Shown here: positions 7,292 through 15,571 of the stretch, piece by piece
How positions within the stretch are numbered: position 1 is the first letter of the stretch
How the letters are laid out: every line of letters begins with the position of its first letter
Source of the DNA: Bacteroidia bacterium
GTDB lineage: Bacteria > Bacteroidota > Bacteroidia > J057
Reading direction: 5' to 3'
DNA length: 64,000 bases
Assembly: GCA_033391075.1 (NCBI GenBank)
Contig: JAWPMV010000001.1
Span: forward strand, 6,262,001 to 6,326,000
Translations under genes and position numbers: made by a program
The notes under the pieces: model-generated
The model's database searches: none
The model's input: only the letters and a program-made list of their open reading frames with translations
Told to the model about the DNA's origin: nothing

Positions 7292-8259
7292 GCCTTTTTC
7301 ATATACTTCTCAGGCTCCTTCTCAAAACTCACTTTACATCCATCGCAGCAAAAGTAAACGGATTCTCCTTCGAATTCGAGTACATGTTTGGCAGCGCTTT
7401 TTTGCACAGGAACCCCGCAAACCGGATTGATGTAAAGATCCTCACTTAAGGTTGATGCGGCAGCAGACTCATCATCATTTACATTGTCTTCCGAACGAAT
7501 AAATGAAATCACCTCTGCAATGATGCTAATAGCTACTTCTTCCGGAAGCTTTGCACCAATATCTAATCCTGCAGGTGTTTTGATTCGTTTGAGTTGGTCG
7601 AAAGAAATACCTCGCTGACGAAGGTTATTGAAAACGGCATTGGCCTTTCTCCTACTCGCCACAAAACTCACATAAGGAACGCCTGAATTTAAGGCTTGTT
7701 CTAATGCGTCTTCATCATTCTCCCCTTGTGTACACACCACAATACAGGTATTGGGGTGTATGAATTTATCTGTAAGGACCTCATCACTTATGGAATCAGC
7801 CGTCACAAAGGCATTAGGATCTGCCTCTCTCGCCAAAACCGTAACCGAATAATCCATGGCTTTTCCGATCCTCGAAAGCGCCATCGCTACATGGGATTTC
7901 CCCATGATCAGCAATTGAGGCCGAGGGAGGACAGGCTCGATATATACTTCCACAGAACCTCCGCTATGACAAGTCATTTTATATTCTTTTACCCCCTTAC
8001 TCACCAGACCCTCTCCATCCGGACTGATCCGGATCAAGCGAGGCTTCCCTTCTTGCATGGACTCAACCGCCTCTTTCAAGATAATTCCACGGGTACAGCC
8101 TCCCCCTATCCATCCAATCAATTTCCCATCCTTTTGGATGATGGCTTTATCTCCCGGCTTACCTGAAGAAGGAATCTGTCGATTCACAACCATCGCAATC
8201 GCAAAGGTTTCTTTATCCTGATACAGCTGATCTGCTGTTTTTAAAAATTCGTTGAACAT
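7288..8259 (-). CDS. XdhC/CoxI-family molybdoenzyme maturation factor fused to a YHS domain
   Basis: The start chosen is the ATG at 8259 (MFNEFLKTADQ); the 18 codons upstream are hairpin-repeat sequence. The 323-aa protein has XdhC N-terminal motifs (WIGGGCTRG, CHSGGSVEVY) and the C-terminal Rossmann part (LLIMGKSHVAMAL to GLDIGAKLPEEVAISI). After a linker comes a YHS domain of about 50 residues with NPVCGVPV and YFCCDGCKVSFEKEP. XdhC proteins deliver sulfurated molybdenum cofactor; YHS domains bind metals through these cysteines. It ends the CO dehydrogenase cluster, whose enzyme needs both sulfur and copper at molybdenum, so a role for the YHS part in copper handling is an attractive inference. 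Confidence 0.85.
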   Translation of the reverse strand: MFNEFLKTADQLYQDKETFAIAMVVNRQIPSSGKPGDKAIIQKDGKLIGWIGGGCTRGIILKEAVESMQEGKPRLIRISPDGEGLVSKGVKEYKMTCHSGGSVEVYIEPVLPRPQLLIMGKSHVAMALSRIGKAMDYSVTVLAREADPNAFVTADSISDEVLTDKFIHPNTCIVVCTQGENDEDALEQALNSGVPYVSFVASRRKANAVFNNLRQRGISFDQLKRIKTPAGLDIGAKLPEEVAISIIAEVISFIRSEDNVNDDESAAASTLSEDLYINPVCGVPVQKSAAKHVLEFEGESVYFCCDGCKVSFEKEPEKYMKKA

Positions 8260-8265
8260 AAAAAA

Positions 8266-8339
8266 TGTGTTGGGGTGTTTTAGTGTTGTTGTGCGCTTGT
8301 TCTTTTCAATCAACTATAACACTACCGCACTAAAACACG
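8266..8339 (-). repeat. Family C hairpin between coxE and xdhC
   Basis: GTGTTTTAGTG (8275-8285) and CACTAAAACAC (8328-8338) are perfect 11-bp arms, extended by further partial pairing. In the transcribed (minus) strand the GU-rich arm comes first. The hairpin starts 2 bp after the coxE stop and ends just before the XdhC start. Confidence 0.7.
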
Positions 8340-8340
8340 T

Positions 8341-9429
8341 TTAAACTTCCTCCAAATACCTCTCTAGCTCCAATAAGCTATTCAAATTATGCGCAGACTG
8401 AAATACATCCAGTTCTGGTAAAGCGGCGGCCATGCCTCTTTGTATCGGTTCGTAGCCTTGCATGCCTTTCAAAGGGTTGAGCCAAATGAGCTTACGTGTT
8501 CGCCGTTTAATTTTATTTAATTCTGTAGCCAGATCTTCCGGTTCCCCCGTATCCAGGCCATCACTTAAAATGATGGTGGTGGAACGACCAGCCAGGACCT
8601 GCTTGGCATATTGTTCATTAAAGGTACGAAAACAGTCTCCGATTTGTGTACCGCTGGACCAGTTATTTGCTTTCATCGATAGGACTGTAAGGGTCCACTC
8701 GAGGTCTTTGGCATCCAAATAGTCTGTGATTCGAATCAGGGAAGTACTAAAGATAAAGGCTTCAACCGTTTCAAAATGTGCCCGAAGCGACCAAATGAAA
8801 CGTAGCAAAAAGAAACTGTATTTATCCATACTTCCACTCACATCCAATAGGATGATGAGCCGCTGTTTCTTGGGAACCTGCTTCCGCCTATGCAATTCTA
8901 TCGGATCTCCACCATGCGAGAGGCTGTTACGAATCGTTTGCCTCAGGTCAACCCTGCCTTGCTTGGTAGAGTTTTTCATCTTGCGTTTGATCCGTTTACT
9001 CATTTGCTGAAAAAGTTTCAAAGCCAATTCTTCCAACATCTGGCTATCTATAGCATTGAGTTTGGAGAAATCGGTCTTACGGATACGCTCCGTTTCATTA
9101 GCTCCGGAAACATTGCGAGCTTCTTCTCCCTCTTCATTGGGCTCCGTTTTTCCGCTACCCATCATGACCAAAGAAGCCGGGGCTTTCTTTTGGATATTAG
9201 ATTGGTTTTGATAGGTAGTTGTGCCAGAAAGCTGTCCCCTTTCATTTCCCCAAAACTGCTCATACAGCTGATCAAAAAGCTCTCCCTCATCCGGTTCACA
9301 GCAAAACAAAGATTTCAAGCCATAGCGAAATTGGGTCTTGTCTTCTAAAAGTCCCGAATCAGCCGCCAATACAGCTTCTTTGGACTCCTGTATGCCTACA
9401 TTGAGTCCATTAAATCTCGCAAATCGCAC
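8341..9429 (-). CDS. coxE: CoxE-like von Willebrand factor A protein
   Basis: The 362-aa protein has a CoxE N-terminal region and a C-terminal VWA domain with an intact MIDAS: LLDVSGSM, a Thr/Ser loop near SSGTQIGDC and ILSDGLDTGEP. CoxE works with the CoxD AAA+ ATPase in maturing the Mo/Cu site of CO dehydrogenase. The first usable codon is GTG at 9429, but the in-frame codons upstream read SEGIISF, which looks like the normal family N-terminus (SFVRFARFNGLNVG). No AUG, GUG or UUG lies in that extension before the stop at 9517-9519, so a rare AUC/AUU start is possible. Confidence 0.85.
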   Translation of the reverse strand: MRFARFNGLNVGIQESKEAVLAADSGLLEDKTQFRYGLKSLFCCEPDEGELFDQLYEQFWGNERGQLSGTTTYQNQSNIQKKAPASLVMMGSGKTEPNEEGEEARNVSGANETERIRKTDFSKLNAIDSQMLEELALKLFQQMSKRIKRKMKNSTKQGRVDLRQTIRNSLSHGGDPIELHRRKQVPKKQRLIILLDVSGSMDKYSFFLLRFIWSLRAHFETVEAFIFSTSLIRITDYLDAKDLEWTLTVLSMKANNWSSGTQIGDCFRTFNEQYAKQVLAGRSTTIILSDGLDTGEPEDLATELNKIKRRTRKLIWLNPLKGMQGYEPIQRGMAAALPELDVFQSAHNLNSLLELERYLEEV

Positions 9430-9499
9430 GAAAGAAATGATCCCTTCGCTGATCGAGCCATGATTAGATATGTGAGGGTAAGTGGGGATGGGGACAATT

Positions 9500-9580
9500 G
9501 TTAGAGTGTTAGAGTGTTAGAGTGTTAGAGTGTTAGAGTGTTTGGGTCGCTAATACCCTAACACACTAAAACTCTACAAC
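9500..9580 (-). repeat. Family C hairpin containing five tandem GTTAGAGT octamers
   Basis: Five perfect copies of GTTAGAGT run from 9500 to 9539, followed by the degenerate GTTTGGGT. A complementary arm (CCCTAACACACTAAAACTC) follows at 9556-9574. It fills the coxD-coxE gap and begins within about 10 bp of the coxD stop in the direction of transcription. Confidence 0.75.
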
Positions 9581-9585
9581 TGCAT

Positions 9586-10467
9586 TTAAGCTTCTATTTC
9601 CGTCAACAACTGCTGAATACCCGTACTTTTGACCCGCTGAATATCATCCACTGATTTCAACAGACAGCCCAGGCTTTTCTCAATACCTGCTTCATCCAAA
9701 TCTGCAAACCCCAAAGCCAGTAGTCCTCTGGCCCAGTCCAGGCTTTCTGCAATTCCCGGAGCTTTATCCAGTTTTTGGGTACGGAGATATTGTACCAATT
9801 TCACCATACGGTTCACCAGGGAAACTTCCATATTTGGCAGATGCTTCTGGATGATTTCCATTTCCTTTTCGAGGCTGGGGAAGTTCACCCAATGGTAAAG
9901 GCAGCGCCTTTTGAGGGCATCTCCCAATTCTCGGGTACGATTAGACGTAAGAATCACCCAGGGTCGATGGCTAGCCTGAACGGTTCCCATTTCCGGGATA
10001 CTGATCTGGAAAGCAGAAAGGAGTTCCAGCAGGAAAGCTTCGAATTCTTCGTCTGCACGATCGATTTCATCAATCAAAAGTACCGGAGGCTTTTCACTGG
10101 CCGTAATGGCTTTTAAGAGTGGTCTCTTCAATAGAAATTCAGAACCAAAGATGTGCTCTTCCTTTTCCTCATCGGACTTCTCACTTTGCTCCTGGATTTT
10201 GATGCTCAACAGCTGCTTCTGGTAGTTCCACTCATAAATAGTTGAGTGGACATCCAATCCTTCATAGCATTGGAGTCTGATCAATTCAGTATCCAAAACT
10301 TTGGATAGAACATTCGCAACTTCGGTTTTACCTACTCCAGGATTTCCCTCCAATAAAACGGGTTTCCCTAATTGAAGCATGAGGAACAGGATAGTACCCA
10401 GTTCCTCATCTGCAATATATTTTTGCTGCTCAAAGCTGTCAATGAGCGCATGTATGTTATTAAACAT
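9586..10467 (-). CDS. coxD: CoxD-like MoxR-family AAA+ ATPase
   Basis: The 293-aa ATPase shows Walker A (GNPGVGKTEVAN near residue 41), Walker B (VLLIDEIDRADEEF), sensor 1 (ILTSNRTRELGDALKRRC with the arginine finger) and a C-terminal lid. In Oligotropha-type clusters CoxD is the membrane-associated AAA+ protein needed to place the bridging sulfur in the CODH active site; its VWA partner CoxE is the next gene. It follows coxG by 13 bp and is cotranscribed with it. Confidence 0.9.
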   Translation of the reverse strand: MFNNIHALIDSFEQQKYIADEELGTILFLMLQLGKPVLLEGNPGVGKTEVANVLSKVLDTELIRLQCYEGLDVHSTIYEWNYQKQLLSIKIQEQSEKSDEEKEEHIFGSEFLLKRPLLKAITASEKPPVLLIDEIDRADEEFEAFLLELLSAFQISIPEMGTVQASHRPWVILTSNRTRELGDALKRRCLYHWVNFPSLEKEMEIIQKHLPNMEVSLVNRMVKLVQYLRTQKLDKAPGIAESLDWARGLLALGFADLDEAGIEKSLGCLLKSVDDIQRVKSTGIQQLLTEIEA

Positions 10468-10480
10468 AGGAGAGCCCTAT

Positions 10481-10996
10481 TTATTTCTTCTTACCAAACA
10501 TGCCTTTGATCATAGATCCGGCACTAATACTATTATCAACTTCTCTTCCTGCCAACAGATCCTGAAAATTACCTACAAACTGATCGAAAACAGTATCCGT
10601 AACATCATTGATGAGGCGGGCACCAAATTGGGCCAGCATCCCTGTAATGGTAACTTCCATGGTACAGTTAACTTCTGTTTTGCCATCCACCTCAGATACA
10701 ATTCCATTCATCAACATATCGGCACTTCCTTTTCCTTTAGAATCGAGCCCTTTCCCTTGCATAACCATTTTCCTGGCAGCATTATCTCTTTCCTGAAAAT
10801 GAATTTCACCTGAATATTTAGCCTTAACAGGACCAAATTTCAGACTCACTTCTCCTTTATAATTGTCATCATCTACCTGTTCGGTAAGAGAAGCACCCGG
10901 AACACAAGGAACAATTTTATGAGGATCACTCAGGTGTTCCCAAACTCTGTCCGCAGTATCTTCAATTGTAAAAACTTTATTGATGGTAGTCTTCAT
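10481..10996 (-). CDS. coxG: CoxG-like SRPBCC protein, CO dehydrogenase membrane anchor
   Basis: A 171-aa SRPBCC (START-like) protein with the CoxG pattern: DRVWEHLSDPHKIVPCVPGA, VSLKFGPVKAKYSG, and GMLAQFGARLINDVTD. CoxG binds quinone/lipid and tethers soluble CO dehydrogenase to the cytoplasmic membrane, so that electrons from CO reach the respiratory chain. It ends in a short basic tail (GMFGKKK). Its position between coxL and coxD supports the assignment. Confidence 0.9.
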   Translation of the reverse strand: MKTTINKVFTIEDTADRVWEHLSDPHKIVPCVPGASLTEQVDDDNYKGEVSLKFGPVKAKYSGEIHFQERDNAARKMVMQGKGLDSKGKGSADMLMNGIVSEVDGKTEVNCTMEVTITGMLAQFGARLINDVTDTVFDQFVGNFQDLLAGREVDNSISAGSMIKGMFGKKK

Positions 10997-11052
10997 ATCT
11001 CTTTTCTTTTGGGAGCATAGAAATCCCCCGTTGATCTGAATAAATTTAAATT

Positions 11053-11111
11053 GATAGGGTATAGAAAATCAGGGTTCTTATACAAGAGATTCCCAACTCT
11101 CTATACCCTAT
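11053..11111 (-). repeat. Intercistronic hairpin between coxL and coxG
   Basis: ATAGGGTATAGA (11054-11065) and TCTATACCCTAT (11100-11111) are perfect 12-bp arms with a 34-nt loop. It begins 21 bp after the coxL stop on the minus strand. The 136-bp gap holds nothing else. Confidence 0.65.
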
Positions 11112-11132
11112 ACCCGTATCGATCTACTTTGT

Positions 11133-13499
11133 TTAGATCGCTCCTTTTTCTTTCAAAGTCTTCCAGACTTTAAATGGAGTAATTGGAATTTCCATATGGG
11201 TAACTCCCAGGTGAGACATCGCATCTACAATTGCATTGGCAATCGCAGGAGGTGCACCAACCGTTGGAGATTCCCCTACGCCTTTTGCACCTATTGGGTG
11301 GTGAGGAGAAGGAGTTACGGTATGACCCGTTTCCCAACTTGGAGACTCTACTGCAGTAGGTACCAGGTAGTCCATGAATGTACCATTGAGGATGTTTCCA
11401 TCATCATCATAAATAAGCGACTCATACATTGCCGGAGCAATCCCCTGAGTCAAGCCTCCATGTACCTGTCCCTGTACAATCATCGGATTGATGATATTAC
11501 CACAGTCATCAATTGCTACAAAGCGACGAACATCGATCTGGCCCGTTTCCTTATCTATGTCAACTACACAGATATATGCACCTGAAGGGAAAGTCAGGTT
11601 GGGTGGATCATAATAATGTGTGGTTTCGAAACCAGCTTCCATGCCCTGAGGATGGTTGGTATAGGCTGCGAAAACCAGTTCCTGTATCGTCTTGGACTTC
11701 TCAGGAGCACCTTTCACAAAGAATTTACCAGGCTCCCACTCCAGGTCTTCTTCACTAACTTCTAATAGATATGCAGCGATTTTTTTCGCCTTGTCGCGAA
11801 GCTTCCTCGCAGCAACAGCAGCAGCAGCTCCTGCAGTCGGGGTAGATCTACTTGCATAGGTTCCCAATCCATAAGGAGCGGTATCTGTATCACCTTCTTC
11901 GACCTGGATGTGTTCCATAGGAATACCCAGTTCCTGAGCGATGATCTGTGCATAAGTAGTTTCATGCCCTTGTCCCTGAGATTTTGTACCAAAGCGGGCA
12001 ATGGCTTTACCTGTCGGGTGCACACGAATCTCAGCAGAGTCAAACATTTTGATTCCAAGAATGTCAAAGTCTTTAGAGGGTCCTGCACCTACAATTTCTG
12101 TGAAAGTAGATATGCCGATTCCCATCAATTCGCCTTTGGCTCTTTTCTCAGCCTGCTCTTTTCTCAATTCATCATAACCGACTGCATCCATAGCCTTCTG
12201 AAGGCCTGCATGGTAGTCTCCAGAGTCATATTCCCAACCTGTAGGAGATTTCCAGGGGAAGTCTTCTTTTTTGATGAAGTTCTCCATACGGAGCTGAGCG
12301 GGATCTTTACCGATCTCAAGTGCAAGACGATCGGTGATACGCTCAATGGCATGTACGGCTTCCGTTACACGGAAAGAACAACGGTAGGCAACACCACCTG
12401 GGGGTTTATTGGTATAAACCGCATCTGCTTCCATATATGAAGCGCCATAATCATACGATCCCGTACCAATTGAATACAATCCCGTAGGGAACTTGGAAGG
12501 ATTCGCTGAAGCATCTGTATATCCGTGGTCAGCCAGGATTTTGAAACGAGTCGCGAGGATTTTTCCTTCTTTGGTAGCGGCCATCTCAGCGGTGATGTGA
12601 TAATCACGTGCAAAAGAGTCTGCCTGGAGGTTTTCGCTTCTATCTTCGATCCATTTAACGGGCTTACCTACGAGGAAAGAAACTGCAATAGCAATCACAT
12701 AGCCGGGATAGACCGGTACTTTTCCTCCGAAACCTCCTCCAATATCTGGAGAGATCACGCGGATTTTTTCTTCTGTCAATCCTACATGTCCTGCAACAAG
12801 TGCAATCACTGTACGAATGGCGTGAGGAGCCTGTGTAGTCATATACATGGTCAGATGATTATTGACCTTGTCATAATCTGCTACACAGCCACAAGTTTCA
12901 ATAGAAGCAACGTGGATACGAGGAATGTGCATCTGCTCTTTAACGGTCACATCTGCTTCTTCAAAAACCTTATCGGTTTTTTCTTTATCTCCAGCTTTCC
13001 AATTCCAGATATGGTTATCTGTTTTTCCTTCCTTATCCGGGCGGAGTAGGGGAGCATCATCATTCAGCGCTTTATATGGATCCATCAAAGGCTTCATCGG
13101 TTCGTATTCGACGATGACAGCTTCCTTTCCATCACGAGCTGCATAACGGCTGGTGGCGATCACCGCACAAACTTCCTGAGCCTGATACATTACCGTATCG
13201 GTAGGCAGTACCATTTGGGTATCCGACATAAGGGTAGGCATCCAGTGGAGATTGTATTGCTCCAAAGCCTTACCATCTACAACTGCAACAACCCCATCGA
13301 TTGCCATGGCGGCATCGGTATTGATCTTTTTTATTTTTGCGTAGGCATAGGGACTTCTAACGATGTCCATGTAGAGCATGCCTGGCAATTTGATATCATC
13401 TACGTAATTCCCTTTTCCCTGGATGAAACGGTCGTCCTCTTTTCTCTTCATAGAGTGCCCCATTCCTCCAATTTCCTTGGGAGTATCACATTTTATCAT
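11133..13499 (-). CDS. coxL: Form I aerobic carbon monoxide dehydrogenase, large (Mo/Cu) subunit
   Basis: The 788-aa protein belongs to the xanthine-oxidase family. The active-site loop reads AYRCSFR at residues 371-377 (12369-12389), the signature that separates true form I CoxL from form II proteins; Cys374 would be the copper ligand. Other cofactor motifs are IGGGFGGKVP near 253, TKSQGQGHETTYAQI, and GVGESPTVGAPPAI with the catalytic Glu near the C-terminus. The enzyme oxidises CO to CO2 in the cytosol and passes electrons through CoxS and CoxM. Length is close to the family norm of about 800. Confidence 0.97.
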   Translation of the reverse strand: MIKCDTPKEIGGMGHSMKRKEDDRFIQGKGNYVDDIKLPGMLYMDIVRSPYAYAKIKKINTDAAMAIDGVVAVVDGKALEQYNLHWMPTLMSDTQMVLPTDTVMYQAQEVCAVIATSRYAARDGKEAVIVEYEPMKPLMDPYKALNDDAPLLRPDKEGKTDNHIWNWKAGDKEKTDKVFEEADVTVKEQMHIPRIHVASIETCGCVADYDKVNNHLTMYMTTQAPHAIRTVIALVAGHVGLTEEKIRVISPDIGGGFGGKVPVYPGYVIAIAVSFLVGKPVKWIEDRSENLQADSFARDYHITAEMAATKEGKILATRFKILADHGYTDASANPSKFPTGLYSIGTGSYDYGASYMEADAVYTNKPPGGVAYRCSFRVTEAVHAIERITDRLALEIGKDPAQLRMENFIKKEDFPWKSPTGWEYDSGDYHAGLQKAMDAVGYDELRKEQAEKRAKGELMGIGISTFTEIVGAGPSKDFDILGIKMFDSAEIRVHPTGKAIARFGTKSQGQGHETTYAQIIAQELGIPMEHIQVEEGDTDTAPYGLGTYASRSTPTAGAAAAVAARKLRDKAKKIAAYLLEVSEEDLEWEPGKFFVKGAPEKSKTIQELVFAAYTNHPQGMEAGFETTHYYDPPNLTFPSGAYICVVDIDKETGQIDVRRFVAIDDCGNIINPMIVQGQVHGGLTQGIAPAMYESLIYDDDGNILNGTFMDYLVPTAVESPSWETGHTVTPSPHHPIGAKGVGESPTVGAPPAIANAIVDAMSHLGVTHMEIPITPFKVWKTLKEKGAI

Positions 13500-13530
13500 T
13501 TTTTTTCAAATTAAATTCGGTGAAAGAAGC

Positions 13531-14034
13531 TTAAACGAACTCTGGTTCAGTGGATGGCAATTCGTCTCCACGGATCTTTGCTCCAGCATACTGGATCGCT
13601 TTCACGATATTATTGTAGCCAGTGCAACGGCAAAGGTTTCCGGAAATACCCCAGCGAATTTCTTCTTCAGTCGGGTTGGGATTATTTTCCAAAAGTTCTA
13701 CTGCACGCATCATCATACCAGGGGTACAAAATCCACAGTGAAGACCATGATTTTCTTTAAAGCCTTCTTGAATTGGATGAAGGCCTTCTGTAGTAGCCAG
13801 ACCTTCTACGGTGATAATCTCTTTACCATCTGCCTGAATAGCCAGCATAGTACAAGACTTTATCGATTTGCCATCAACCAAAATAGTACAAGCTCCACAG
13901 CTACTGGTATCGCAGCCAATGTGAGTACCTGTTTGGTTGAGGTTTTCCCGGATCAAGTGAACCAAAAGGAGTCGGGGTTCCACTTCCAGGCTTTGTTTTT
14001 CTCCATTAAGGGTAATGGTTATTTCCTTTGTCAT
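13531..14034 (-). CDS. coxS: CO dehydrogenase small subunit, two [2Fe-2S] clusters
   Basis: A 167-aa ferredoxin-type subunit. The plant-type cluster is bound by Cys41, Cys46, Cys49 and Cys61, and the C-terminal cluster by Cys100, Cys103, Cys135 and Cys137 (HCGFCTPG and GNLCRCTGY), all present. It carries electrons from the CoxL molybdenum site to the FAD of CoxM. Spacing is 26 bp to coxM and 31 bp to coxL, which indicates one transcript. Confidence 0.96.
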   Translation of the reverse strand: MTKEITITLNGEKQSLEVEPRLLLVHLIRENLNQTGTHIGCDTSSCGACTILVDGKSIKSCTMLAIQADGKEIITVEGLATTEGLHPIQEGFKENHGLHCGFCTPGMMMRAVELLENNPNPTEEEIRWGISGNLCRCTGYNNIVKAIQYAGAKIRGDELPSTEPEFV

Positions 14035-14060
14035 AATAGTCTAAAATTTAGAAGTGAAAC

Positions 14061-14927
14061 TTATTGTGCTCTTTCCATTGCTTTGTGGATCATACGCTTG
14101 GTGAGCACTCCCACCATTGCTCTTTTGTATTCCTCGTCTCCCCGTAGGTCATCAGAAGGATTACAATCTTCAGATGCGAATTGAGCGGCCTGAGCAATAA
14201 CTTCTTCCGTAAGTTTGTTGCCCAAAAGTGCTTGCTCAGATCTCTCTGCACGAAGAGGAGTAGGATTCACATTGGTAAGTCCGATGCCTGCATAGGTACA
14301 AACACCCTCACTATCCAACGTGAGTTGAACAGCAACTCCAGCAGTCGCATAATCCCCTACTTTTCTTTCGAGCTTATGATAAGCATTGCCTGTTCCGGCA
14401 GCGGGGATCGGGATACGAATTTCTGTCAGGATATCAGTCTCGCCTAAAGCAGTCATGTAAAATCCATAAAAGAATTCGTCAATAGGAATGGTTCTCTGGC
14501 CTTCGGGGCCGGTAGCTACGACTTCCGCACGCATCGCCAGCATCACTGCCGGATGGTCATTAGCCGCATCGCCATGTGCAAGGTTTCCCCCGATAGTACC
14601 CATATTTCTTACCTGAGGATCTGCAATCAATTTCGTTGCATCCAGGAAGATGGGATACTTGCCGGGAATAGTGTCCGAGTGTTCCAATTCCGCTTCTTTG
14701 GTAAGCGCCCCTATTTTCAGGAAACCATCTTCTTCCTTGATATAAGAAAGACCCGGAATATTGTTAATGTCAATCAATTGTTCCGGAGAGGCAAACCGCA
14801 ATTTCATCATCGGCAACAGGCTATGGCCTCCTGCGAGAATCTTTGCTTCGTCCCCAAGTTCCTGCAATAAGGAAATCGCTTCATCTAGCGTCGTCGGAGC
14901 ATAGTAGTCAAACGGGGCTGGTATCAT
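14061..14927 (-). CDS. coxM: CO dehydrogenase medium subunit, FAD-binding
   Basis: A 288-aa subunit of the CO dehydrogenase FAD family, with AGGHSLLPMMKLR near residue 37 and TIGGNLAHGDAANDHPA near 110 as flavin-binding loops and a CoxM C-terminal domain with GLTNVNPTPLRA. It is the first gene of the cox cluster in the order M-S-L, the arrangement typical of form I enzymes. In the 77 bp upstream I see only an imperfect -7-like CAAAGGTTA, so the promoter is not assigned. Confidence 0.96.
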   Translation of the reverse strand: MIPAPFDYYAPTTLDEAISLLQELGDEAKILAGGHSLLPMMKLRFASPEQLIDINNIPGLSYIKEEDGFLKIGALTKEAELEHSDTIPGKYPIFLDATKLIADPQVRNMGTIGGNLAHGDAANDHPAVMLAMRAEVVATGPEGQRTIPIDEFFYGFYMTALGETDILTEIRIPIPAAGTGNAYHKLERKVGDYATAGVAVQLTLDSEGVCTYAGIGLTNVNPTPLRAERSEQALLGNKLTEEVIAQAAQFASEDCNPSDDLRGDEEYKRAMVGVLTKRMIHKAMERAQ

Positions 14928-15004
14928 GTTTAAAGAGTTTAGAGATGAAGGATATATTGTTAAATAGTATTCGTACTCAAAGGTTATAGGTCAACTTTCC
15001 TAAA

Positions 15005-15481
15005 TTATTGAAGCTGCTTTCGCCCAAATAAATAGGCCCCCAGAGGCTTGAGGTATTGATGGAAGAAATACAAAAAATTTGCATTGATCCATACGCCCAG
15101 CATCAAAATGCCTGCTCCCAGAAAATAATGTAGCTTTTCGCCCGTATAAAGTTCGCTGGTAGCAACCAGCAAAATCCCACCTATTACTAGCGCTGATGCA
15201 TACCAGGTTCTTTTGCCCCTTCGATTGATCAGGACAAACAACAGGGTCAGCAATCCAAGACCTATAGAGATAAAGGAAGTCCATTCCGGACTGTGATCAT
15301 AATAGGTCCCTTTGCCACACACCGTAACGGCACTGGAATAAGCGAGAATGCAAAAATGACACTTAGGTAAAAGCGCCAAACCAATCCCACCGAGTATGGA
15401 AAAAGAGCTTTTTTTAGCCTCTTTTTTCGCACGGGAATTGCACTTGCAAGAAGGTATTACACGAGGTGCAGTAGGAGTCAT
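15005..15481 (-). CDS. Small polytopic membrane protein with a cysteine-rich N-terminus, function unknown
   Basis: The ATG at 15481 gives 158 aa; a TTG seven codons upstream is less likely. The N-terminus has SCKCNSRAKKEAKK, then a first membrane segment with LLPKCHFCILAY, and further hydrophobic segments, about four helices in all. The CKC and CHFC pairs could bind metal or form a thiol pair, as in mercury-transport-like proteins, but I do not recognise a family. It sits between the sugar porter and coxM on the same strand; no functional link to CODH can be claimed. Confidence 0.6.
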   Translation of the reverse strand: MTPTAPRVIPSCKCNSRAKKEAKKSSFSILGGIGLALLPKCHFCILAYSSAVTVCGKGTYYDHSPEWTSFISIGLGLLTLLFVLINRRGKRTWYASALVIGGILLVATSELYTGEKLHYFLGAGILMLGVWINANFLYFFHQYLKPLGAYLFGRKQLQ

Positions 15482-15495
15482 CGTAAAAGAGCTAA

Positions 15496-15564
15496 CAAGC
15501 AAAAGGGAAAAAGGTTTTGAATAATTTAAAAATTAATCAGGTATTTAATTTTCCCTTTTACTTG
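15496..15564 (-). repeat. Intercistronic hairpin between the sugar porter and the small membrane protein
   Basis: CAAG-C-AAAAGGGAAAA pairs with TTTTCCCTTTT-A-CTTG, giving a 16-position stem with one mismatch and a loop of 37 nt. It begins 8 bp after the transporter stop on the minus strand and has the same position and strand polarity as the family C hairpins. Confidence 0.65.
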
Positions 15565-15571
15565 TGTAAGA

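Noticed and set aside
9500-9539. Tandem octamers as a CRISPR array
   Set aside because: Units are 8 bp with no spacers, and no cas gene is present.
11133-14927. Several long plus-strand frames opposite the cox genes
   Set aside because: They are antisense shadows of strongly conserved coxL, coxS and coxM and lack family motifs.
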